Source: Anthopleura xanthogrammica
Lineage: Eukaryota; Cnidaria; Anthozoa; Actiniaria; Actiniidae
DNA length: 64,000 bases
Direction: 5' to 3'
NCBI GenBank assembly: GCA_964019055.1
Contig: OZ025218.1
Location: 4,651,559 to 4,715,558, forward strand
The notes beneath the pieces were generated by a model. The model saw only the letters and a list, made by a program, of their open reading frames with translations. It ran no database searches and was not told where the DNA came from. Shown piece by piece: positions 1-9,949 of this stretch; the stretch's first letter is position 1; each line of letters opens with the position of its first letter. Position numbers and translations under genes: made by a program.

Positions 1-1020
1 AGATGCTCACGTGGTCTGCCGAATGCTTGGTCACAAAGCAGCTAAATTCGCAATTCGGTTCATTGAAGGAGAGACAACAAGAATAGGACTCATGCATGAT
101 GTGGGATGCAGTGGCAGAGAAAAATCGATAGCTGAGTGTGCTCACCCAGGATGGTGGATTTATTCCTGTTCGAATAAACGTCTTGCTGGTGTGGTTTGTC
201 AGACAAATGAAGGTAATAAAAACAAATCAGGCGTGAACCCCGGACAACTCAGACCGTTTCCCGGAAAACGGTCAACAGTTTTGAAGTAGTAAAGAAATGA
301 TACTTATTCGCATTTCGACACTTGACCAAATGTCAGGCCAAATTTAGACGTCGAATTTGACATGTGCCGAATCGAATACAAAAAAAATTAAAAAATAGAC
401 CCTTTTCGAATATGGCGTCTACCTCGTCAAACAAGGAGTCCTATAATGTCCCGAGTGATAATGATTGAATTTTGAAATCCGGGGCTTTCTAGTCCCGGAT
501 GCTGCTAGTGGAAATCACTGGATTTCGACATTCGGGACATTTTCATTCTCCTAGTTTGACGTCATAGACGCCATATTCGAAAAGGGTCTATATGTTTCTT
601 ATTTGCATTATATTCGACACAAATAGTGAAATTCGACGTCTAAACTGGGCTTCAGCTGTACAGTGACCTCAATAATATCGATACAAATTAAATCCACAGA
701 TCCTCCACCAGTTCAAGTTCGTTTAACTGGAGGAAGGTCAAACAATTCTGGTCGAGTTGAAGTCAAGTTCCATGGTCAGTGGGGTACTGTATGTAGTATT
801 GGATGGGAGATGAAAGACGCGGAGGTGGTGTGTCGTATGCTTGGTTACTCTGGAGTACAGGAATACAAAACCACCAACTTTACACCCATTAAGGGTATAA
901 TATGGCTGCAACATGTCGGTTGCACAGGAAGAGAATCGTCAATTGCAGACTGCAATCACAGTGGATGGGGAAATACACGCTGTTACCATAGTTCAGACGT
1001 TGGTGTGACATGTACGATGG
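1..1020 (+). CDS. SRCR-domain gene, partial (two exons, runs off left edge)
   Basis: Two exons each encode a scavenger receptor cysteine-rich domain. Exon 1-212 starts mid-domain (DAHVVCRMLG) and ends CQTNE plus one base before GTAATA. Exon 700-1020 (321 nt) begins after CACAG, reads DPPPVQVRLTGG, holds the core C-GWEMKDAEVVCRMLGY and ends VGVTC-TMG before GTAGGT. Both junctions are phase 1, the usual phase for shuffled extracellular modules. The cysteine pattern is the six-cysteine group A type. The exons match the third and fourth SRCR domains of the gene at 56661-61801; the second has exactly the same length (321 nt). No FN3 exons follow, unlike the right-hand gene, so this copy is truncated at its 3' end or diverged. 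Likely an extracellular or receptor protein; ligand unknown. Confidence 0.8.
337..650. repeat. foldback (MITE-like) element in SRCR intron
   Basis: The left arm near 337-357 (GGCC-AAATTTAGACGTCGAAT) is the inverted counterpart of 631-650 (ATTCGACGTCTAAACTGGGC). Inner parts also pair: TAGACCCTTTTCGAATATGGCGTCTA-type sequence near 397-423 faces its complement near 566-592. The paralogous intron at 58474-58675 is 202 bp against 487 bp here, and the difference is about this element's length. It is therefore an insertion after the paralogs split. No coding capacity is seen. Confidence 0.65.
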
Positions 1021-1035
1021 GTAGGTTATGTATAC

Positions 1036-1357
1036 AGTCATTTGAAAAAAACATTGTCGCTGACCGGCTCCGCGACTACGCGACTGGACCGAAACAATAT
1101 ATGGGTAGAAATCGCTGAAGCGCTTTTACTCTGAAGTAGTTGTTTTTGCTTACTAATAAGATAGTATAAGCAGCAACCCCTTAAATGTATGTCGTCTGGT
1201 TTTGCGAAATGAAGACTAATTAGTGTTCAGTCAAAGATGTTCCCAATTTAAATACTATTTTGCCAGCGAATTTTCATACTGAAAAGTAAAGAATTCAATC
1301 GCTTCAGTGATTTTTACCAATACAAGCTGGTCGACGAAAACATTTTTTCAAATGACT
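1036..1357. repeat. foldback element after the second SRCR exon
   Basis: AGTCATTTGAAAAAAACATT at 1036 is mirrored by the complement ending AATGACT at 1357. A second inner pair (GGTAGAAATCGCTGAAGCG versus CGCTTCAGTGATTTTTACC) extends the arms. It occupies the start of the intron after the SRCR exon. It has no ORF and looks like a non-autonomous DNA element. Confidence 0.6.
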
Positions 1358-1366
1358 CTATGATAA

Positions 1367-2640
1367 AAACTGTTGCCGGTTTTACTTTTGTATTGTAGGT
1401 TTCTCAATGTTTTCTAAATGATTATTTTCCGCTAAAATCTGATGCACAGTCTTTATTTCTCACAAAATATCGAAAAAAATTCATTTGACTTAAGCCTGGT
1501 TTTCACTACGACGCAAGGACAAGCGCAAGCACAAGCGCAAGGATCCTGTGACTCGTGTTTCAATCTTCCCCTGTGACTCGTGTTTCAACAGCGCACTCGT
1601 TGTTTGTGATAAATAGTTTTTTTCGTGTATTCATGTATATTAGTAAATTACTCGCTGCAAGTAAAAGGGATCCGAGGATACCACTGTACATGCAGTTATT
1701 TGTTCTATGGTTGCCAGGCATTTGCTTATCTGAAAATGTCTAGTTTCAATCACATATCCTTGGGGTCACTATTCTGATGTTCGAATATTTCACGCACCAG
1801 AATTGTGAGTATATAGTTATGAAATCTTGAAGGCATCAAGATTTCCTAACGTAGATGAGAATGGTGTTGTCTTGGTCAAATAATAAAGATACGTTATTAA
1901 AAATGGGCCATTACGTTTGATATTTGTACCTTCCAGATGTGGACCTCAAGAAATCCAGGAGTTAGGGACTAGGATTTACAACGAATGGTAAACCGTGGGA
2001 CTGATATAGGAAGTCAGGGAGATGAGTAGGAGGAATAAGTTGTGATCCTCTACCGGGAAAAAGAGGGGGGGGGGGGGGGTACAAAAGTGAAGTGCAATAC
2101 CCAAATGTTTTCAGTATACTTATTTTTGACCAAGTCTGTCTTTAACCATTATTTATATGCACACATTATAGTAAATAGTTTATTATTATAAAACAATACT
2201 GTACTGATGTATATCGACTTTGAATTTTACACATTAATGAATTACGTCACATTTTGTTCTTCTATTGTTTACTATTCTTTTATCATGAATATGTTATATT
2301 TTTTTAGATATATTACGTTATTATTCATCTATATTTTATCTATATTGGATAGTTTGTATTATTGTTATAGTATAATAAATTTCATAGATAATCATCTTTT
2401 ACATTTATATTGTATTATATCTTATATACTGATTTTATATTGTAAATATTGTAATGCGCAAATGAAAATTCGCCAAGGATTGAGATTTGCGCAATATAAA
2501 TTAATAAAATTATTATTATTATTGTTATTTACTATTTCTTGATATCATATTTTTTGTATAATATAATATCACTTTCGTTTATTTCAGATTATTTCTGGAG
2601 CAAGAAAGCATTAAACACCGAAGTTTCCACTAACTTAACA
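1367..2640 (+). other. non-coding SRCR-gene flank, paralogous to 60.6-61.6 kb
   Basis: Several stretches match the intron between the FN3-end exon and the last clear exon of the right-hand SRCR gene: the TGGTTGCCAGGCATTTG region near 1710, the GAAATCTTGAAGGCATCAAG region near 1825, the CTACCGGGAAAAA plus poly-G region near 2050, and the AT-rich stretch to about 2560. The AT-rich ORF at 2207-2542 looks like low-complexity sequence, not a gene. Confidence 0.6.
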
Positions 2641-3053
2641 AAAAAATTCCTAGCATTTCTTTTGTAATTGCATTTTTTAGACTTGGCACCAGAAAAACGT
2701 TCTCTCGGTACACATCATTGGTGTTTGAAATATCACGTGTTAAAGTGAATGCCCTGCAGTCTCAAATATTTATAGAGATCTCAAGACAGGCTCATAGTTC
2801 TATAATCTCTTACTTTGATGTACGACTGTAACTGAAGCACAACCTGGGAAATTGATCAAGATTTTGCTCGACTAGTCCTTTCCTTGCCTGCGAAAGGCAA
2901 TTATAAGGAATTATATGGGCAGCTAACTGGAATTTTGGCCTTTTTTTCTTGGTTTGAATCGATTGAGTGCAATACTATAATTTCATGACTGTTTTCACTG
3001 GCGCATTGATTTAATTTTGAACAATAATTATTGAGGTCCAAGAGAGGGAATCT

Positions 3054-3086
3054 GGTCAGTGAAAAATCCAGGATTTTTCACTGACC
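3054..3086. repeat. perfect short palindrome
   Basis: Two 16-bp arms (GGTCAGTGAAAAATCC and its exact complement) are separated by a single A. It lies outside any gene and could be a fossil transposon junction or a hairpin. Confidence 0.8.
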
Positions 3087-3500
3087 CCCTTGTAGGGCTC
3101 CCGGTATTCTTTCCAACCAGAGACAAGGAGCCAGGAGCGCCACCAAACCACTGCTTCTTCAGTCCTATTTCGTCTCGCATGGTATCACCAAACTATCTAG
3201 CTTTAAAGGATGCCAGCTGTTTAAAGTTATATAAACTCTTTGATTTAAAGGTGTAACTGATATGCAGACAGAGATGACTGAGTAACTATATAAAAAGAAA
3301 TGGAAAGACTTGGCGTGAGGAAAGGCGTGAGGAATGTTTGGTAAGAGACTTGATGTTATTTCTAATGCTAGGTATTTAATAAGAAGGATTATGTCTTTTC
3401 GAACAAAATTAAATTTAAGAAGAACTCAAAATCTAAATACTCAATACTGGTTGTCTGTTGTAGCTGTATAGTAGCAACTATTTCTATTATACAGCTATTT

Positions 3501-3771
3501 CAAGAAACGTTGAATACTGAATACTGCATACTGAATAGTGTATTCCAAGACCGAAATGTATCTTGGGTCATGTTATATTGTTGAAACTAAAATGAATAAT
3601 AATTATCTATTTTATTTTTAGTGTGATCCATCTGAAACAATATACTAGCTACTTATAGAGAGCAAATCACTGTATATTTATTTTTTATTTCAAATTAATG
3701 AGACCCACAATGCCTTTGGTCTTGGAATGCACTATTCCGTATTCAATATTCAGTATTCAACGTGTTTTGCA
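3501..3771. repeat. foldback (MITE-like) element
   Basis: The arm at 3501-3553, containing ACGTTGAATACTGAATACTG and ending TTCCAAGACC, is the imperfect inverted complement of about 3717-3771 (GGTCTTGGAATGC ... AGTATTCAACGTG). About 165 bp lie between the arms. There is no ORF. Confidence 0.65.
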
Positions 3772-4024
3772 ATAGCTGCATTCATTTCTGCAATTTGAAA
3801 TTTAGTTCAAATTATTTGGAGATATTTGAGTACAAAAGGCCAAGATTTCACTTCCAGAGGTGGTGGGTATACCGGGTAGCCCACTATCCCCTCTAAATTG
3901 GTCCAGTCACATGTTCATCTCGGGTATATTAATGTTTCATCAACATTTTATCAATTTATTTATTTTTTGCTTTTTGTTTGCTGATTTGTTGGTTGTTTTG
4001 AAATGCCCCAATTGACGATGTGTA

Positions 4025-4182
4025 GACTTGCTTGTTGGTTTTCTCCTGTGCTTCGAAGGTTTTTCCCCTTTTTAAGAATTAACTTTCAAATTACAATGCG
4101 ATTTTTTTGGCTTAATTTCCCCTAGTTGGAGCCTAGCTCGGTTGTGATTGTCGCACGTTGTGATACAACAGCCAAGGCTCAA
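4025..4182 (+). repeat. SINE-2 fragment (headless)
   Basis: It begins at the GTTGGTTTTCTCCTGTGCTTCGA body motif and ends at the TGTGATACAACAGCCAA tail motif that follows a tRNA-like head in other copies (15433, 27234, 39988). The head is missing here. Confidence 0.6.
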
Positions 4183-4309
4183 TAAGTAAATCAATAAATC
4201 TCTTGTGTCTAGTCTTTCTAGCCCTTTGGCACTAATTGGAGACACTTTTCACTCACACACACCACCACTACATTCAATATTCTATGCGCACAACGCTCAC
4301 TCACATTTT

Positions 4310-4480
4310 GATTTTTACCAAGGGAGGAAACCGGAGTACCCGGAGAAAACCCTCGTAGCACAGTAGAGAAAAACACATCAAACAAACTCAATTCACATGT
4401 GCCGACCGCAGGGCTCGAACCAGTTACCCGAGCCTTTGCAATCACAGTGGTGAAAGGTGACGCGTTAGCAGCGTAAGACA
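4310..4480 (-). repeat. tRNA-derived SINE, related to SINE-2
   Basis: On the minus strand a tRNA-like head reads GGTGTCTTACGCTGCTAACGCG, then a B-box-like GGTTCGAGCCCTG. The CACATGTG and GGGTTTTCTCCGGGTACTCC body follows. The A-box is degenerate. It lies about 240 bp beyond the stop of gene A. Confidence 0.6.
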
Positions 4481-4714
4481 CCCAAGCTAACCTAAATAGA
4501 TTTTCATATTTATAAAATGTTTTTATCTGTTTGTTTGTTTGTTTGTTTGTTTATCTTTATTTATTTTTCATTTTTAAATACCACAATAGACCATGCTTTC
4601 TTTTAATCAGTTTATTTGATTCTTATTTTGTTAGCCCGCTTCACAATTTTTATTATCATTACTGTTGAATAAATGCATTCTTTGGACAGAATTCCACGGC
4701 TCTGGTCAGCGGTT

Positions 4715-5631
4715 TTACTGACAAACCGGCTTATGGGAGAAGGCAAATTCGGCCTTCAAGAACTCGTCACAAGTGATGACATCATCTCCTGAAAAAAGCA
4801 AATAAGAAACAAAACATGAATAAAGAAACGATTTTCGTCTGGAATTAAGGCGTGATACGTGGGAGCGAGAAGCACTGAATGGCTTCAAACTTATTCTTGA
4901 ATCATTTCTTTTTATTTCCAAAACAATAAACAACAACGTAAATCTAAGTTGAGAGGACGGCACAGAGATTGTATCACATAGGCAAAGTTTAATGAATTAC
5001 AAAATTAAGAAATCTAGACTCCAAATGTTTGTGCATTTTTTCCTCAGCGGCAATTGAACTCACCATTCTTGTCGGTATCGCGGAAGATTTTCAGAAGCGT
5101 ATTGATCTCGTGCACATCAGCGAGTGTTGCTCGGAACTCATCAAAGGTAATGCTTTTGTCGCCGTCCTTGTCATAGGCAGAGAACATGTTCGGGAACTTT
5201 TCGATGATAGGCTTTCCTGGTCCTCTCTTTGTACTGACATCCTGTAAGACCAAAATAAATATTTTAAGTTTCACCGATCAACACATTTCCCCAGTGAACC
5301 TTGTCACAGCACTTACAAACATGCGATATTGATATGAATTATCTGGTTACTTAGATACATACATAAACTTCATTAACCCTCGCATTTACAGATAGCTGAT
5401 TGGATAAAAGAAAGAAGAAGAAGGTTAACCTACCTGGTCATTCTCGATGTCTCTCTTGCCGCTATAGCATACCGTATTGTAGTACGCTACACAGACGCGA
5501 TAATAGCCGCATCCACTGACGTAGGCCAAACCACAAGAGGTAGCTCTATAATTGTAGCAGGATGCGTCGGTTTGAGGCAATACAATACAGAGAACAAGGC
5601 AAAGAGCTGCCAAGAGCATCAAAGTCTTCAT
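4715..5631 (-). CDS. gene A: secreted cysteine-rich double EF-hand protein, alpha type
   Basis: Coding exons 5434-5631, 5064-5241 and 4715-4788 (198+178+74 nt) give 149 residues; junction phases are 0 and 1, all GT-AG. The ATG at 5631 opens MKTLMLLAALCL, a clear signal peptide cut near QTDA. Exon 1 then carries five cysteines spaced C-x7-C-x7-C-x5-C-x7-C, with tyrosines around YYRVC and YNTVC. Exon 2 has EF loop 1, DKDGDKSITFDE. Loop 2, DKNGDDVITCDE, is split by the last intron after G. The C-terminus is KPVCQ. Calcium-coordinating positions 1, 3, 5 and 12 are acidic or Asn in both loops. The TTG-started extension upstream is 5'UTR. Poly(A) signal at 4649-4654. Divergent partner of gene B. 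Probable secreted calcium-binding protein; family name not recognised. Confidence 0.87.
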
Positions 5632-6029
5632 GATTATTTCTAGAACAAACAAGAAGTAGGAAGGTCAGCTTGATAATCTAGAATACATCTCAATTGTTTA
5701 TTTAATCCCATACCATTCTTTTGACTGCTATTGTCTTAAACAGAACAGAAAGGAACGGAAGGAATAGGACGAGATACAATGTATACAATAATAAAATGGA
5801 GCAGATTAGAGTAGGAGTAAAAGGTATAAGGTAAGTAGATTTCCTTAATGCGGTAGTTCCTTCATGCGGCTACGTGGCTGTTATCCCTTGAAGCCGAAGG
5901 TGCACCCCCTTTCTCCATCAGTGCTCTGTTTTAAGAATAAAACGAGCAGAGCAGAGCAAAGTACAGTAAACTACAGCAATTATAGTAAAGCACCTTTCAC
6001 ATATTCCTATTTTTAAAAAAGCAATGTAC

Positions 6030-6125
6030 CTTGGTTGGGTTTCCTGTGATTTTAAGTCTTGTATTCCTTCTTCTTTGCTGTCTCAGATCAAAGTGCTGCT
6101 CCTATTATTTCTCTCCTCTTTTATG
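6030..6125 (-). promoter_or_regulatory. gene A core promoter and non-coding first exon
   Basis: TATA-like CATAAAAG lies at 6118-6125 on the minus strand. About 30 bp on is the conserved GCAGCACTTTGATCTGAGAC, a likely start region. The predicted untranslated exon ends CCAACCAAG at 6030 before donor GTAC (6029). The intron would end at TTCTAG (5640), eight bases before the ATG. The module is conserved at all nine genes. Start site and splicing are inferred, not shown. Confidence 0.6.
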
Positions 6126-8533
6126 CCATCCCAATGTGGAAAATAATCGTTATGATTCATACATACAATACGTATTCAACAGTGAGCTGATGAAGAAGAA
6201 AAATAGCCTTGAACACGAAAAATCTTGAAACCCCAATATTGATGACAATTCGAAAGGCCTCGAAAATAAAGTACTTTAAATAAAGTTTATGCCTGCAAAA
6301 CAAAATGTAAAAATAGGTAAAGCACAATAGATCTGAACCAGGAAGTTAAACATATGAATCTCAACTCAAACATTACATGAAACTTATCTTTACCTTAGAC
6401 CGAATTTCGAAAACAACACCAGACCAGACATTAAATAAAATTTATATTTGCAAAAAAGGACATTTTTAGATTCTTTAATCTAAAATAAGAGAATAGAACA
6501 GTTCCATTTCTTTTAATTCATACAGGTTTATTATTTCAAGACCGGAAAATTCGTTTTATTAAAAAAGGTAATTTTTAATTCGTTACTTTTCGCATCATTT
6601 TTGAGAGTTTTGTAAAGGATATCGCTAGTTTGACATGAACTCCGAGTGTTGATTCTAAGGGATAGGGACAATTTTTAAGACCTTTGGAAAACCTATCGCG
6701 TGGACATCAGGTTTTGTCAATTGAATGCTTTGGCACACTTATGCATTACGCAGTTAAGGTTATTTGTGTGTGGTGTGCTGTATAACAAGTGCTAATCCAA
6801 GGGATTATTATGTATGTGCTTATGCACTTATATTATGCATGGAAAACTGCGAATTGTAATATACGATTGTACAAGTATTTTGCATGCTATTTGAATAAGC
6901 AAGTTCGTGAATTATATTTTCGTAAGCGTAGTGCTTAACTTAGTAGAACTCAATTAGATGCAGAAGTGAGTCAAATACATGATTCATCAAGTAGAGTGAT
7001 TTTATTTATTGGCTGTTGACATAGTAGTAGACACGTCCGATTATTTAAAGATTAGAATTGACTGTTAGTCGCTACTATTAGCCCTGTAAAATCAGAGTAA
7101 CTTTTCGTAAAATAACTCTAGACTATCAGTGTATGTATATGGTGTGTGTTGTACCATGCAGAAGTTGTAAACTTTTTGTATAAGTTGCCAATATTTATAC
7201 TCGAAAATTTTATAATTTATTTTTAAAATAATCTTGGTTTAATAAAAAAAAAAATCTCGAAAACACGTGGATAGACTAAATATCAGTAATTGTGTAAGAT
7301 AAGTGCTTTCTGGTCATTAAAACCAGGGCAACTTTAGCACCTATTCGTTAGTACTCTTGTGTACATTCTACTTATTCATAGTTGTTTCTTAGTAGTTTAG
7401 TTTTCAATATTTGGATATTTTAGGAACATGCGTGACACGAAGGTTCAAATCCAAACCCTTGTATAGATGTGTCAAGATACTATGATTATATTAACCGCTG
7501 TCTCGTTAATAGCTTGAACTAAAAAGTGCACGACAATCGCTTGGTTACGAGAGAAAAATTACTTTAAACTTATCGTAAAGTTGTCCTTTTCAGTGTAGAC
7601 TTTTACTTTTGTGGTGAAAATATATGTTTGTGTTTTTTTTCTTAATGAACAGGCACTAGAAAATATTTAGTTTTATTTGATATTGACTTTTTTTTGGAAT
7701 TATTGTCGAATATTAATTCAGTGACCCATGCTTGATCAGTACTGACGTCATATTATCGAGTCATTTGGTGACTCATTGTTGCAATCATTTTTTCAGCTCT
7801 TATTCATGATTCATGGTTATCAAAAACAAAAAAATAATTATTCCTAAATCTCCATCACAAAGTTTCAAGATTTTGTTTTTCCACTTGGAAAACGTGATTC
7901 ATAATTTCTGATTTTGCTTCTTAATAATCGATGAAGCGTGGGTTAGTATCAAAATAAATGTTAGCACGAAAGATCTTAAAACAGAGCCTATGTGACCGAC
8001 AACTCTAAACTTAGGCCTTTACTAATAGTCTTATTTCAAATGAATTCTGATTAAACAAAAATGTAAAAATATCGAAAGACGTGACGGTGAATAATGCGAG
8101 GACGGTGAGGAATTACAGAGTGATCAGGAAGCAATACTGAAATTAATTTAGGCCCATTTACATGGACAATTTTTGGTGCTATTTTCCCCGAAACTTTCCC
8201 TGCGATTCTAGCGGCGGTTAAAAAATCGCGCATCTACACTTCTAGCCAATTGAGCCAATTTGAGTAGCGATTCAAATGCGAACTTGTTGCAATTTTCTGG
8301 ATGTTTACATCAGTAGCGACGTGAAATTATCATTTGTAGGGTGCAGTGAAGTGTTTTTTTTTTTAAGCTAGGGTCGCAGAAAAAAAACCGCACTAAATTC
8401 AAACATGCTGAAAATAACTGGCGATTCATCGGCGACGTGAATTTAGAAAATCAGTTCAGAATCACCGGTAGTTCACAAGCGCGATTTTTGATCGCAGCTG
8501 AATAGCAAGGAAAATCACGGGGCAATTTTTTGT
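6126..8533. other. A/B divergent spacer, non-coding
   Basis: No gene is seen. Segments recur in the C/D, E/F and (inverted) G/H spacers: CAGGGCAACTTTAGCACC near 7326, GCAATTTTCTGGATGTTTAC near 8289, and the region near 6300-6460. Sequence near 6250-6480 also mirrors 9180-9400 on the gene B side, so the two promoter flanks are inverted copies of each other. The stretch 8101-8637 is identical to 18814-19350. Confidence 0.6.
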
Positions 8534-8885
8534 TTAATGATTTATGATTTATATAGCACCCTTTCTATATGTATACAATCAAAGGCGATATGGTTAGTAT
8601 GAGATGTAGGCACTGAGGGTGGTCACTGCATAGATTTCTTTACTTCCTGAGTGGTTCTTTTACGTCCCTCCGAAGCAGGTTTAGGTAGTGTGGAGAGACG
8701 GGACCGCCATTTTACGTGGTCATCCGAGCCACGTGAAGGTCTGTCCATTTGTAGATGTTAATAGATTTTGAAGGCAGCACCTTCTCTGCAGTTATTTTAA
8801 GACCCTGAGGTTTGGACCGGCTGGAACCCACGACCTCCCGCACAAAAGTCTGGTGCTCAACCAACTGAGCCAACCGGGTGGCTGC
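8534..8885 (-). repeat. tRNA-derived SINE-1
   Basis: On the minus strand the head has an A-box (GGTTGGCTCAGTTGGTTGAGC) and a B-box-like GGTCGTGGGTTCC. The body follows with CCCGTCTCTCCACAC and GAGGGACGTAAAAGAACCAC. The 3' end is GGTGCTATATAAATCATAAA, a tail style shared with several LINE-mobilised SINEs. Confidence 0.7.
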
Positions 8886-9539
8886 AAAAATCGCACTTCT
8901 TTCCATGAGAGAGAATATCAAAATTCTGAGGTCTTATATTTTTTATATTATCCATTGGCAGAAGATATTTCTAAATTCCCGTGAAAAACTTACTTACTCC
9001 CTTGGTTTTGAATGTTTCGCGAGGAAAGATTGTCCCTACAGCCCTTGGAATCATCCCTATAACCTCATGTAAACATAAACGATATCCTTTCGAGGGAAAC
9101 TAAATCTAAAAACTGATGCTATTCAAAGCAACGATAAACTGCCTTTTTTAATAAAAAGAATTTTACGTTCTTGAAATATTAAACATGTATGGATTAAAAA
9201 TTTTGAACAGTTCTATTCTAAAGAATCTAGAAAAAGTCTATTTTGGTAGATTAAAAATGTATTCAATTTGCCTCAAATTCGGTCTAGAATATATATCAGA
9301 TTTGAATTTCATATGTTTAACTTTCTGGTTCAGGTCTATTGTGATTTACCTATTTTTACATTTTATTTTGCAGGCATGAACTTTATTTAAAGAACTTTCT
9401 ATGTAAAGCCTTTTAGACTGTCGTCAATATTGGTATTTCGAGATTTTTCGTGTTCAAGGCTATTTTTCTTCTTCATCAGCTCACTGTTGAATACGTATTG
9501 TATGTATGAGTCATAACGATTATTTTCCACATTGGGATG

Positions 9540-9636
9540 GCATAAAAGAGGAGAAAAATAATAGAAGCAGCACTTTGATCTGAGACAGCAAAGAAGAAGG
9601 AATACAAGACTTAAAAGCACAGGAAACCCAACCAAG
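9540..9636 (+). promoter_or_regulatory. gene B core promoter and non-coding first exon
   Basis: GCATAAAAG at 9540-9548 lies about 30 bp before GCAGCACTTTGATCTGAGAC. The predicted first exon ends CCAACCAAG at 9636 before GTAC. The 5'UTR intron 9637-9941 (305 bp) ends TTCTAG, eight bases before the ATG at 9950. Confidence 0.6.
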
Positions 9637-9949
9637 GTACTTTACTTTAGATAAGAATATGTGAAAATATATTCTACTGTGCTTTATTGTGCTGTACTGT
9701 ACTGTAGTCTATTGTAATTTGCTCTGTTTTGCTCTTCTCCTTTTCTCTTCTCTTATCTGATCTATCTTATGGCACTTCATTCCGTTTCGTTCCATGCAAT
9801 CTTATCTATTGTGTTATTTTCTTATCTGTTGTCTTCTGTTTCTGTTTATAAAATAAATAATAATAATAATACATAAAATCACAGAGTGAGGTAAATATTC
9901 AATATTATCAAGCTGACCTTCTTATCACCTTCCTGTTCTAGGAATAATC

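Larger units (their letters stand above)
2641..3849. other. gene-free stretch
   Basis: No exon or ORF with protein-like composition is seen. It holds a perfect 33-bp palindrome (3054-3086) and a foldback element (3501-3771), listed separately. The remainder is AT-rich. Confidence 0.5.

Noticed and set aside
2207..2542. 111-residue Tyr/Ile/Leu-rich ORF
   Set aside because: AT-rich low-complexity sequence matching a non-coding intron of the paralogous SRCR gene.
5044..5247. ORFs antisense to EF-hand exons (5029-5247 +, 10062-10448 -, 16211-16546 +)
   Set aside because: Shadows of the coding exons on the other strand, with no independent support.
8051..8233. Small ORF conserved at 43469-43651
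   Set aside because: It is conserved only because the spacer is duplicated; the matching stretches in the C/D and E/F spacers do not keep an equal reading frame.
9399..9635. Conserved ~65-78-residue ORF beginning VGFPV upstream of every EF-hand gene (also 6031, 17263, 20098, 31488, 42144, 45489)
   Set aside because: It needs a TTG start, is antisense to the genes, has a frameshift in the copy at 52748, and the block is better explained as the genes' own TATA box and untranslated first exon.
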